From Chlorobiota bacterium (GTDB lineage Bacteria > Bacteroidota > Bacteroidia > Bacteroidales > VadinHA17): a stretch of DNA of 37,819 nucleotides. The position numbers and the translations under genes are program-made. The stretch covers positions 1-37,819 of the forward strand of contig JAADHC010000017.1 in NCBI GenBank assembly GCA_013152085.1. Reading direction: 5' to 3'. Under the pieces are notes generated by a model. That model worked only from the letters and a program-made list of their open reading frames with translations. It ran no database searches and was not told the DNA's origin. Shown here piece after piece: positions 8,938 through 17,332 of this stretch. The first letter of the stretch is position 1. Each line of letters begins with the position of its first letter.

Positions 8938-10683
8938 CTACCGCCCCTCTTTCATATAGGCATGAATAGCCGAAATAATATTTTTCCGGGTGATGATCCC
9001 GAGGATAATATCCGGACTTTTGGGATCAACAACCGGTGCTCTGCCGATATTACGGCTGCCGAGTTTTTCGAGGGCATGGCGGAGATTTTCATCGGGACTA
9101 CAACAGACGATATCCCGGGTCATGATTTCCTTCACCGGATGGTCGCCCATCTCCTTCTCCATGGCTTTGTTGATATCTTTATGTGTAACCATACCACATA
9201 GTTTCCCTTCATGATCAATTACAGGGAATCCGCGGTGGCGGGTATTTTTGATCATCAGTCCCGCTTCTTTGACGGGCAGATCCATGCTCACTTCAATTAC
9301 TTTTTTTGACATCGCCTCCGAAACCATTATGATCTCGAGCAGATCCGAGCGGCGCTGGCTGTGTACATCCAGTCCGCGCCGAACAAGCTTAAGCGTATAA
9401 ATGGATTCGGGAGAAAGTTTTTTCAGTAAAAGATACGATATAATGACTGCAGCCATCAGCGGCAGGATAATCTTATAATCTCCTGTTAGTTCAAACAGAA
9501 TGAGAATCGAAGTTATCGGTGCCTGGGCCGCGCCGGCAAAAACAGCAGCCATACCGATCAGGGCACTGGCACCGGGCTGGATACCCACGTCGGGAAAGAG
9601 AATCAGAGTAAGTTTGCTGAAAGCCACCCCCAGCATCGCCCCTATAAACAGTGACGGGGCAAATATCCCACCGGAAGCCCCGGACCCAAGGGTCAGTGAA
9701 GTAGCCACCAGCTTGGCAAATACCAGGATCAGTGCCATCCCCGCGGCAATCTGACCATAAAGTGCCAGTTCGATGTTTTCGTATCCGACACCAAAAATCT
9801 GGGGATACCAGAGACCTATGACCCCGACCAGCAAACCCCCGATAGCCGGGTGGAAGTATTCCGGTACCGGGAACTTACTAAACAGGTCCTCCGTACGGTA
9901 TAGCATTTTGATAAAAAGAAATCCTGCCAGGGCCGCCAGTAATCCGAAGGCCATATAAAAACCTATCTCCCAGATACTGTTCATCTGGTAATGCGGGATG
10001 ACAAAGGAAGGATTATCTCCGAGATAATAACGTGAAACAACCGTAGCAATCACCGAGGAGAGAACTACAGAAGAAATATGACGGGGTGCATAATCCCTGA
10101 GGATCACCTCGAGGGCAAAAAAGATCCCTGCCAACGGGGCATTGAAAGTTGCGGCAATACCTCCGCCCGCACCACAGGCAACAAGAATTTTCACCTTATC
10201 CTTTGAAAGGCTGAAAATTTGCCCCAGCGATGAACCTATCGAACTACCAATCTGGACAATCGGGCCTTCCCTTCCCACAGATCCGCCTGAACCGATGGTA
10301 ATGGAAGAAACAATCGCCTTGATCGCAGCTACACGAAAACGGATCCTTCCTCCCTGCATATCAACCGCCAGCATAACTTCAGGCACACCGTGACCCTTTG
10401 TTTCCTTTGCCAGGAAATAGATGATAAAACCTACCAGAAGCCCGCCTATTGCCGGGATGATCACCACATAATATTTACCCATAAAAGAGAACAGCTCTTT
10501 CCCTCCGTTAAAGAACCAATGGGTAAAAAGATGTATAAGCCAACGAAAAACCACCGCGCCGTAACCGGCACCTACGCCTGCCAAAACAGCAAATATGAGC
10601 AGGAAAGCGGTATCCGACCGCCGGATGAACCATAAAAGTTGTTGCAATCTTGTACGTCGCGTATCTTTTCTGTCCCGCATCAT
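8938..10683 (-). CDS. CLC-family chloride channel/transporter with C-terminal CBS pair
   Basis: 581 residues. An N-terminal membrane domain (about 25-425) carries the CLC signatures GHGVPE (97-102), GREGP (137-141, gating Glu E139) and GGIFAP (338-343), plus the pore Tyr Y429 in SPESIYT. Two CBS domains follow at about 455-510 and 517-575; these usually bind adenine nucleotides and tune transport. It acts in the inner membrane, moving chloride (or another anion) with or without proton exchange. At the position of the internal proton glutamate of E. coli ClcA (E203) this protein has V193, next to a kept E192. The gene stands alone between the restriction operon and the divergent alpha-galactosidase. 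A TATCTTTA sequence just upstream on the minus strand could be its -7 element. Confidence 0.93.
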   Translation of the reverse strand: MMRDRKDTRRTRLQQLLWFIRRSDTAFLLIFAVLAGVGAGYGAVVFRWLIHLFTHWFFNGGKELFSFMGKYYVVIIPAIGGLLVGFIIYFLAKETKGHGVPEVMLAVDMQGGRIRFRVAAIKAIVSSITIGSGGSVGREGPIVQIGSSIGSSLGQIFSLSKDKVKILVACGAGGGIAATFNAPLAGIFFALEVILRDYAPRHISSVVLSSVIATVVSRYYLGDNPSFVIPHYQMNSIWEIGFYMAFGLLAALAGFLFIKMLYRTEDLFSKFPVPEYFHPAIGGLLVGVIGLWYPQIFGVGYENIELALYGQIAAGMALILVFAKLVATSLTLGSGASGGIFAPSLFIGAMLGVAFSKLTLILFPDVGIQPGASALIGMAAVFAGAAQAPITSILILFELTGDYKIILPLMAAVIISYLLLKKLSPESIYTLKLVRRGLDVHSQRRSDLLEIIMVSEAMSKKVIEVSMDLPVKEAGLMIKNTRHRGFPVIDHEGKLCGMVTHKDINKAMEKEMGDHPVKEIMTRDIVCCSPDENLRHALEKLGSRNIGRAPVVDPKSPDIILGIITRKNIISAIHAYMKEGR

Positions 10684-10760
10684 ACTTTGTTTCGGCTAAA
10701 GATAATAAGTTTTTGCTTTCCTTGTAATCTTGTTGAGCACCCGGAAAAAAATGGGGATCA

Positions 10761-10791
10761 TTGGTTCAAAGAAAAATATAGCGTAATTTAG
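10761..10791 (+). promoter_or_regulatory. Candidate Bacteroidota-type promoter for the GH27 gene
   Basis: TTGG at 10761-10764 is followed after 19 bases by TAATTTAG (10784-10791), close to the TTTG / TAnnTTTG consensus. It lies about 30 bases before the ATG at 10821. Confidence 0.4.
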
Positions 10792-10820
10792 TGGAGTGAA
10801 TCAATAAATAAACCTCACTT

Positions 10821-13097
10821 ATGAAAAAAATATCCCTCTTTACCGGCATCCTGTTTATTGTTTTCCTGTTTACTACAGCTTGTATCCACTCTAAAGTTTA
10901 CTATGTGCAACTGGAAGATTATTGGAAATTTCATCCGGGAGACAGTCTGGCATGGGCCGATCCGGCTTTTAATGACCAGGACTGGACAGAAATCTCCCCT
11001 TCCAAAGCCTGGGAAAAACAGGGTTATGAAGCGTTAAACGGATATGCCTGGTACCGTACAAAATTTTTCCTCCCTTCCGGTATCAGGAAAAGTTCGTTCT
11101 TTAATGATACCCTGATCCTTTCCGTAGGAAAAATCGACGATGCCGACCAGGTTTTCCTGAACGGTAAATTCCTCGGAGAGAATAACATTTCATATCCTCC
11201 GAATACAACTCCGGACAAAAAGATCATTGAAATAGCCAATATGTGGAATACTCCAAGGCATTATAAAATTGCCGTTGATGACCCCAGGCTGAAGTGGGAC
11301 AGCGAAAACCAGCTGAGTTTTCGTGTCTGGGATCATGGCGGACTTGGCGGTATAATCGCTGACCGGCCGGGTATCCGGATGCGGGATATTGCAGATTATC
11401 TCTTCATAGATATTACGAGCAGTCCGTTTAAAATTGAACAACAAAAGAAATATGAAAAAACAGTGTTGCTGACAAACCGTTATCCGAAGCTCGATTTTTC
11501 CGGAAAGCTGGAGATTGAGGTAAAAGATAACAGCTCCGGGGAAGTAATTTTTTCCAAAAAGAAACCGGTTACCATACACCGGGGCGAACAACTTCCGGAA
11601 ACGGTTTCATTTGCGATGGATCATCCGGTAAGCAGTACGCTTACCTGCCGTTTTATTCCACAAACCAGGGGGGGGATGGTTGAACAAAAGACAGGGGTAC
11701 CCTATCTGCTTACCCCTCCGGTTCCGGATGCAGCCCGTATCCATACATCCATGGTTTACGGTGCACGTCCGGGTCATCCTTTTCTTTACCGGATACCTGT
11801 AACAGGTAAAAGACCCATCACTCTTCAAATTAACGGATTACCTGAAGGACTTGTCTTAAATTCCGAAGCACAGACCATTACAGGCACTACGCCTTCAGCC
11901 GGTTTATACCCTGTTCAAATCATAGCCGGGAATGCCGCAGGCAGGGACACAACTGATATGCTTATTAAGGCAGGAAATGAAATCGCCTTAACGCCTCCCC
12001 TGGGCTGGAATTCCTGGAACGCATGGGGACTCAGTGTGGATGATGCCAAAGTAAGGGCAGCAGCAGATGCTTTTGTACAGACAGGACTGGCTGATCACGG
12101 GTGGACTCATATCAATATCGATGACGGCTGGGAAGCCCCCGAACGACTCGCTGACGGTTCAATTACCGGTAATGAAAAGTTTCCGGATTTTAAGGATCTG
12201 TCTGCATATGTACACAGCAAAGGTCTCAAATTAGGGATATACAGCGGTCCGGGACCTCTGACATGTGGCGGTTATCTGGCCAGCTATCAACATGAATTTC
12301 AGGATGCCGCTACCTGGGCCGGGTGGGGAATTGATTATATTAAATATGACTGGTGCTCATACAACAACATAGCCAAAGACCACAGCCTCGAAGAACTGCA
12401 GAAACCCTACATTCTCATGCGCAAGGCATTGGATGCTGTCAACAGGGATATCGTATATTCTCTTTGTCAGTATGGGATGGGAGATGTCTGGAAATGGGGT
12501 GCCGCAGTTGGCGGAAACCTGTGGAGAACCACCGGAGATATCCGTGATACCTGGGAAAGTATGAGCGGTATCGGATTCCGGCAGAATGAAATGTCTCCGT
12601 ATGCTTCGCCCGGACACTGGAATGATCCCGACATGCTGGTTGTCGGATGGGTTGGCTGGGGACCGAACCTGCATCCCACACGCCTGACCCCGGATGAACA
12701 GTATACACATATCAGTCTCTGGTCATTACTTTCTGCTCCACTGCTGATCGGCTGTGACCTTACCAGGCTGGACGACTTTACCCTCAACCTGCTTACCAAT
12801 GACGAAGTACTGGCCATCGACCAGGATATCCTTGGGAAACAGGCTGACAAAGTATATGACCGGGAAAACATTCAATACTGGGTTAAAGAAGTGAACGGAG
12901 GCCATGCCACAGGAATTTTTAACCTGCGGGATAAGGCCGTAACCGTTACGGTGAAAATTTCCGATCTCGGCCTCGAAGGAACTTTTACAATACGTGACCT
13001 CTGGCGGCAAACGGATCTGGGAACATTCAATGACTCTTTTACGGTCACCATCCCGCCACATGGCGTTGTTTTGGTGAAGATGGTTTCTGGTTCTTAG
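10821..13097 (+). CDS. GH27 alpha-galactosidase-like lipoprotein with N-terminal accessory domains
   Basis: 758 residues. A lipoprotein signal ends at C21 (LFTTAC), so the enzyme is probably anchored in the outer membrane. Residues about 25-190 look like a jelly-roll sugar-binding domain of the type found in beta-galactosidases (WYRTKFFLPSG, GKIDDADQVFLNG). Residues about 295-385 form a putative Ig-like domain (FLYRIPVTGKRP...LPEGLVL). The GH27 barrel starts at about 391 with LTPPLGWNSWNAWG. Nucleophile D510 lies in YIKYDWCS and acid/base D573 in WRTTGDIRDTW, by alignment with human alpha-galactosidase A (D170, D231). It likely releases terminal alpha-galactose (or alpha-N-acetylgalactosamine) from plant or animal glycans. 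No SusCD partner is seen nearby. The stop codon falls inside a 14-bp tandem repeat. Confidence 0.92.
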   Translation: MKKISLFTGILFIVFLFTTACIHSKVYYVQLEDYWKFHPGDSLAWADPAFNDQDWTEISPSKAWEKQGYEALNGYAWYRTKFFLPSGIRKSSFFNDTLILSVGKIDDADQVFLNGKFLGENNISYPPNTTPDKKIIEIANMWNTPRHYKIAVDDPRLKWDSENQLSFRVWDHGGLGGIIADRPGIRMRDIADYLFIDITSSPFKIEQQKKYEKTVLLTNRYPKLDFSGKLEIEVKDNSSGEVIFSKKKPVTIHRGEQLPETVSFAMDHPVSSTLTCRFIPQTRGGMVEQKTGVPYLLTPPVPDAARIHTSMVYGARPGHPFLYRIPVTGKRPITLQINGLPEGLVLNSEAQTITGTTPSAGLYPVQIIAGNAAGRDTTDMLIKAGNEIALTPPLGWNSWNAWGLSVDDAKVRAAADAFVQTGLADHGWTHINIDDGWEAPERLADGSITGNEKFPDFKDLSAYVHSKGLKLGIYSGPGPLTCGGYLASYQHEFQDAATWAGWGIDYIKYDWCSYNNIAKDHSLEELQKPYILMRKALDAVNRDIVYSLCQYGMGDVWKWGAAVGGNLWRTTGDIRDTWESMSGIGFRQNEMSPYASPGHWNDPDMLVVGWVGWGPNLHPTRLTPDEQYTHISLWSLLSAPLLIGCDLTRLDDFTLNLLTNDEVLAIDQDILGKQADKVYDRENIQYWVKEVNGGHATGIFNLRDKAVTVTVKISDLGLEGTFTIRDLWRQTDLGTFNDSFTVTIPPHGVVLVKMVSGS

Positions 13098-13128
13098 TTC
13101 CTGGTTCTTAGTTCCTGGTTCTTAGTTT
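13087..13128. repeat. Three tandem copies of a 14-bp unit
   Basis: The unit CTGGTTCTTAGTTC occurs three times head to tail (13087-13100, 13101-13114, 13115-13128; the last copy ends in T). The first copy supplies the TAG stop of the alpha-galactosidase gene. Every unit keeps a TAG in that frame, so copy-number change would not extend the protein. Confidence 0.85.
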
Positions 13129-13240
13129 TAATATCTACGAGTTATTTGCGTTGGATACAAAATAAATTCATGGAGGATTTAACCCTGTTTCTTAACCCGG
13201 ATTTGATTTAAACGTTACTTATCAGGTAAAGATCATCCAT

Positions 13241-13262
13241 AAAAAAAGGGGCTCACGCCCCT
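13241..13262 (-). terminator. Intrinsic terminator of the small outer-membrane protein gene
   Basis: On the minus strand a perfect stem AGGGGC/GCCCCT (13247-13252 with 13257-13262, loop of 4) is followed by a run of T (13247 down to 13241). It lies 25 bases past the stop of the gene at 13288-13740. Confidence 0.85.
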
Positions 13263-13287
13263 GAATATTATGATTTTATATTTCTTT

Positions 13288-13740
13288 TCAGAAGAAATAA
13301 CGCACCCCGATACCTCCGTCCATCCAGAATGTGGTAGCCGGGAGCAGGTCAAGGCCCGGAGCTACCTCAAGGAATATATCCACGGGAGCTTCGGAAAACA
13401 TATAATCCAGTCCGAAAGGAACCCGGATACCCATATGCAGGTCGGCAGACATCCTCAGGCGGGCGCCAATACCAAAATACCCGGCCAGATGCCCGTCGGT
13501 AACCGAGACAAAGTCCAGGGCATGTATCAACATATCGCCATGTACCTGGAAAAATCCTCCGTTCACAAACGACCAGGCGACACCGCCGTCAATGGCTGTA
13601 GTACTTCCGGTCCATAATTTAAGACTGATCCCGGTAGGCTGGCCGAAAATAGCGCCGGCACCAAGGCCCGAATCCTGTGCCCTGGAAACACCCATCGAAA
13701 GAGCTGCGATCACAGCGAGTACAATTATTTTTCTTTTCAT
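13288..13740 (-). CDS. Small outer-membrane beta-barrel-like protein, unknown function
   Basis: 150 residues. The N-terminus MKRKIIVLAVIAALSMGVSRAQ is a clear cleavable signal peptide. The mature part is glycine- and aromatic-rich with alternating polar and hydrophobic residues (GAGAIFGQPTGISLKLW, GGVAWSFVNGGFFQVHGD) and ends in an aromatic pair (GVRYFF), as usual for a small outer-membrane barrel. I do not recognise a named family with confidence. It is a single-gene unit with its own intrinsic terminator, convergent with the alpha-galactosidase gene. Confidence 0.8.
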   Translation of the reverse strand: MKRKIIVLAVIAALSMGVSRAQDSGLGAGAIFGQPTGISLKLWTGSTTAIDGGVAWSFVNGGFFQVHGDMLIHALDFVSVTDGHLAGYFGIGARLRMSADLHMGIRVPFGLDYMFSEAPVDIFLEVAPGLDLLPATTFWMDGGIGVRYFF

Positions 13741-13880
13741 ATATGATTGGTTTTAATCGTGAAACATCTGTTAAATATATGTCAGAAACGGTACAAAGAT
13801 GCAAATATTTTCTCAAAAGGAAGATGATCATAAAATTTAAAAAAACATGACTATCCGGATCGAAATAAAACCGGGTAATG

Positions 13881-15104
13881 TTATTCGTATCGTAATGCAT
13901 CCATAGGGATCAGGCGGGCCGCTTTCCGTGCAGGATACCATCCGAAGAAGACCCCAACGATGGTGGAAAACAGGAATGCCAGGAATACCGAATAGGAAGT
14001 TACCGTTACGGGCCAGTTCAGGAGACTGACAAACATGCGTGATGAAAAGATTCCGAGTGCTATGCCCATAAGTCCTCCCAGCAGACTCAGTAAAACGGCT
14101 TCGAGCAGGAACTGGCGGAGGATATCCCTGCCCCGTGCTCCCACGGCCATTCTTAGCCCGATCTCCCGTGTTCGCTCCGTTACGGAAACCAGCATGATAT
14201 TCATAATCCCTATTCCGCCTACGATCAGTGATATTCCCGCAATACTGGCGAGAAGTACGATCATGGTCTGTGAGGTGGAGGTCAGCATCCGGAGGATCTC
14301 CTGCTGGGTACGGATCCGGTACGGCGGGTCATCATTTTGTGCAACATGTTTACGCTGCCGGAGCAACTGGTCGATTTCCTCCTGTGCCTTTGAGCTGTAC
14401 TCTTCTGAAATGGCCGATATGTATATTTGTTGAATTTTAGTGGTCGCTCCGCGTAAGCGTCGCTGGACCGTATTAAACGGTGCATAGATAACATCATCCT
14501 GATCGGAGCCCATACCGCTTTGTCCTTTGGGTTGGACAACGCCAATCACACGGAAAGGAACATTGCGTATACGTATCTTCATGCCCACGGGGTCCACATC
14601 TTCGCCGAAAAGATTGTCTACTACCGTTTTTCCCAGGAGGCAGACTTTTGTTCCTCTTCGGGCATCCGCATCATTAAACAATTCTCCGTTCTCAACCTTC
14701 AGGCTCCGGATGTCAAAGTATTCGGGATAAATGCCATAGATTTGTGTATTCCAGTTGTTCGCACCGGCAATAACCTGGGCGCTGGCCCGGGCAACAGGAC
14801 TGATATATTTTACCGAAGGACATTCGTCACGTATGGCGTTGACATCATCCATCTCAAGGGATACGGCTGTACCTGCAGCGGAAGCGACACCACCCCGGTA
14901 ACTGGCTCCCGGAAAGATCATGATCACATTACTTCCCATTTCCTGTATTTGCCGTTCAATACTGTCGCGTGATCCCTGTCCGATAGCCAGCATGGCGATC
15001 ACCGATGCGACACCGATAATGATACCCAGCATGGTAAGAAATGTTCTCACCTTGTTTTTGAAAAGGGAGCGTATGGCAACAATAAACAAATTCAGATAAT
15101 TCAT
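13881..15104 (-). CDS. MacB-type ABC transporter permease
   Basis: 407 residues. The opening IRSLFKNKVRTFLTMLGIII is the first membrane helix of the MacB/FtsX permease fold. A periplasmic MacB_PCD-type domain fills about 45-275 (QEMGSNVIMIFPG; PVGMKIRIRNVPFRVIGVV), and three C-terminal helices hold the FtsX signature (IGIMNIMLVSVTERTREIGLRMAVGA). It is the last gene of the tolC-macA-macB operon; its ATG overlaps the ATPase stop in an ATGA (15101-15104), so translation is coupled. Unlike E. coli MacB, the ATPase and permease are separate proteins. Together with the adaptor and TolC they form a mechanotransmission efflux pump exporting a periplasmic substrate that cannot be named from sequence. 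Confidence 0.93.
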   Translation of the reverse strand: MNYLNLFIVAIRSLFKNKVRTFLTMLGIIIGVASVIAMLAIGQGSRDSIERQIQEMGSNVIMIFPGASYRGGVASAAGTAVSLEMDDVNAIRDECPSVKYISPVARASAQVIAGANNWNTQIYGIYPEYFDIRSLKVENGELFNDADARRGTKVCLLGKTVVDNLFGEDVDPVGMKIRIRNVPFRVIGVVQPKGQSGMGSDQDDVIYAPFNTVQRRLRGATTKIQQIYISAISEEYSSKAQEEIDQLLRQRKHVAQNDDPPYRIRTQQEILRMLTSTSQTMIVLLASIAGISLIVGGIGIMNIMLVSVTERTREIGLRMAVGARGRDILRQFLLEAVLLSLLGGLMGIALGIFSSRMFVSLLNWPVTVTSYSVFLAFLFSTIVGVFFGWYPARKAARLIPMDALRYE

Positions 15105-15871
15105 AACACCTCCTGTTCTTCAATAAAATCGTCCTCCGCAGGTAATTTGGCCAATTCATCGGTAGCAATTTTCCTGTTTTTCACTGCAATCTCCTGGTGT
15201 ATGCGGCCATCGCGAAATATCACATTCCGGTAAGCGAACTTTGAGATATCGGCTTCATGGGTAACAAGGCCGATGGTAATGCCCCGGTTGTTCAGATTTT
15301 GAAAGATTTCCATAACCTCGAAGCTGGTACGTGTATCCAGGTTTCCGGTAGGTTCATCCGCCAGCATAATTACAGGGTTATTCACGAGGGCACGTGCTAT
15401 AGCGACCCGCTGTTGCTGGCCACCGGACAACTGGTTAGGCAGGTGATCCGCCCACCGTTCCAGTCCGACCATTTTCAGGGATTCCATAGCCCTTTCAAGG
15501 CGTTCTTTTTTCCGAATCTCCCGGTTATAGAACAGTGGCAGTTCGACATTTTCCAGGGCAGAGGTACGCGCCAGCAGGTTAAATGTCTGGAAGACAAATC
15601 CGATTTTCCGGTTACGGAGGTGTGCCAGCTGGTCACGGGTAAGTGTCCTCACATCCACGCCGTCGAGGAAATAATCACCGGAAGTAGGCAGGTCCAGACA
15701 TCCGAGGATATTCATAAACGTGGATTTTCCTGAACCGCTTGGTCCCATAATGGCTGTAAATTCGCCTTCATAGATATCCAGGTCAACACCTCTCAGCGCA
15801 TGTACTTTTACCGCACCCATATCAAATACCTTGGTAATTCCGTGTACAGATATTATTTTTTTCTTTTCCAT
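15101..15871 (-). CDS. MacB/LolD-type ABC transporter ATP-binding protein
   Basis: 256 residues with the start at 15871 ([11 protein letters not shown]). It has Walker [10 protein letters not shown]-loop FVFQTFN, signature LSGGQQQR, Walker B VIMLADEP and an H-loop in LVTHEADI, the full set of an active ATPase of the lipoprotein-release / MacB type. The frame is open back to 15967, but that longer start would overlap the adaptor gene by 80 bases and add 32 residues unlike the family, so I chose 15871, which begins 16 bases after the adaptor stop. It energises the permease encoded next. Confidence 0.93.
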   Translation of the reverse strand: MEKKKIISVHGITKVFDMGAVKVHALRGVDLDIYEGEFTAIMGPSGSGKSTFMNILGCLDLPTSGDYFLDGVDVRTLTRDQLAHLRNRKIGFVFQTFNLLARTSALENVELPLFYNREIRKKERLERAMESLKMVGLERWADHLPNQLSGGQQQRVAIARALVNNPVIMLADEPTGNLDTRTSFEVMEIFQNLNNRGITIGLVTHEADISKFAYRNVIFRDGRIHQEIAVKNRKIATDELAKLPAEDDFIEEQEVL

Positions 15872-15887
15872 TTTCAGATCTCTTACT

Positions 15888-17291
15888 TTACCTGTGTCCC
15901 CGTCCGAATCGTGGCATAAACGGGCTTCGCCGGGTTGCGTTGGCTGAATCTGTTTTCTTATCATCATTAACGCTTGCCGAGATTACCACCTGATCTCCCA
16001 CCTTCAGGTTTCCGCCTTCCACTTCGACAAACCTGCCATCCGTCAATCCGGTACGGACACGAACCAACCGGGGTTTTCCCTGTTCCGGGTCCATGATCCA
16101 CAACCGGCCGAAAGATCTTCCTGTCCCGGATTTTCTTATTCCGGACTTGTCTGGCATCTGCATCATATTTCCACCCTGCATACCGGCACCACCACCACCC
16201 CTGAAAGAACCCTGTCCGCCGCCGCTGCGCATCCTTTGTTGAAACTGTGCTATTCTCCGGTCAATTTCCCGGTCACTCATTCCCATGGATTTCATCCGCT
16301 CCCGTATACGTTGAATGCGTTCATCCTGCTGTTGTTTGACGGAATCGGGAAGATTTTCAACCATTTTCTTAAGATAATCTTCCGGTGGCCTGAAGGAAAG
16401 AGCCCGTGACGGCACACGAAGGACATTTTCCCGTTTATCCACGATAATACTTAAATTGGCTGTCATCCCGGGAAGAAGTTTCAGATCAGGATTAGGTACG
16501 TCAATAATCACAATATAATTCACCACATTCGACACGATAACAGGTTCCATACGGATTTGTTTCACGGTACCTTTGAATTCATCATCAGGGTATGCATCGA
16601 CGGTAAACGATACTTCCTGGCCCACCTTCACCTGGCCGATATCCGCTTCGTCAACGTTGGCCTGAACTTCCATTTTGGTAAGGTCGTTTACGATGGTAAA
16701 TAAAGTCGGAGAATTAAAGCTGGCCGCCACCGTCTGTCCGACCTCCACACTTCTGGAGACCACCACGCCGTCGATTGGTGATGTAATCGTAGCATAATTA
16801 AGATTGATCAGGGCACGGTTAAGCTGGGCCTGTGACGACAAGAGGTTAGACTTTGCCGTTTCGTATGTATCCAGGGCATTATCATAGTCAATCCGGGCAA
16901 CAACGTTTTGCGCGAACAGGTCTTTGGTACGTTTAAAATCCCTTTCTGCCTTGCGCAACTGAATTTTCATTCTTTCCACGTTTGCCCGCGCATCAAAAGC
17001 CTGTGCTGCCAGTGTTGTAGTATCCAGACGGGCAATGACCTGTCCTTTTTTCACTTTTGAATTAAAATCGACAAAGATCTCATCGATTTTCCCCGATACC
17101 TGTGTTCCGATTTCAATTTTCGTAACGGCCTCGACGGTACCCGATGCTGTTACCTCAATGATAACATCGCCGCGATCGATGGTTTTCGTATCCCAGGCAA
17201 TCTGTTCTGCAGGGCTTTCCCTCAGCAAAACGATTACGGTCACGGCAGCTATAAGAATTACTCCTGTACTTATGTAAACTCCCTTTTTCAT
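15888..17291 (-). CDS. MacA-like periplasmic adaptor (HlyD/RND membrane fusion family)
   Basis: 467 residues. An N-terminal anchor helix (GVYISTGVILIAAVTVIVLL) is followed by a lipoyl-like half (IEIGTQVSGKIDEIFVDFNS), a coiled-coil hairpin (about 85-160), the returning lipoyl half (ATITSPIDGVVVSRSVEVGQ) and beta-barrel and membrane-proximal domains (LLPGMTANLSIIVD; VEVEGGNLKVGDQVV). It bridges the inner-membrane ABC pump and TolC. About residues 305-345 are a charged helical insert, followed at 350-382 by a low-complexity Gly/Met stretch (GGAGMQGGNMMQMP) not normal for MacA. It is second in the operon, 41 bases after tolC. Confidence 0.92.
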   Translation of the reverse strand: MKKGVYISTGVILIAAVTVIVLLRESPAEQIAWDTKTIDRGDVIIEVTASGTVEAVTKIEIGTQVSGKIDEIFVDFNSKVKKGQVIARLDTTTLAAQAFDARANVERMKIQLRKAERDFKRTKDLFAQNVVARIDYDNALDTYETAKSNLLSSQAQLNRALINLNYATITSPIDGVVVSRSVEVGQTVAASFNSPTLFTIVNDLTKMEVQANVDEADIGQVKVGQEVSFTVDAYPDDEFKGTVKQIRMEPVIVSNVVNYIVIIDVPNPDLKLLPGMTANLSIIVDKRENVLRVPSRALSFRPPEDYLKKMVENLPDSVKQQQDERIQRIRERMKSMGMSDREIDRRIAQFQQRMRSGGGQGSFRGGGGAGMQGGNMMQMPDKSGIRKSGTGRSFGRLWIMDPEQGKPRLVRVRTGLTDGRFVEVEGGNLKVGDQVVISASVNDDKKTDSANATRRSPFMPRFGRGHR

Positions 17292-17332
17292 TATTTCCTT
17301 TTTTAACGATAAAACATGGTTTTTCCTGGTAG

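Noticed and set aside
12357-12871. Long minus-strand frames opposite the GH27 catalytic domain
   Set aside because: Shadow frames of a strongly supported gene; low-complexity translations.
13270-13617. 115-codon plus-strand frame
   Set aside because: Antisense to the signal-peptide-bearing outer-membrane protein gene and begins inside its terminator region.
15872-15967. Longer N-terminus for the MacB-type ATPase
   Set aside because: It would overlap the adaptor gene and adds residues absent from the family; the ATG at 15871 is right after the adaptor stop.
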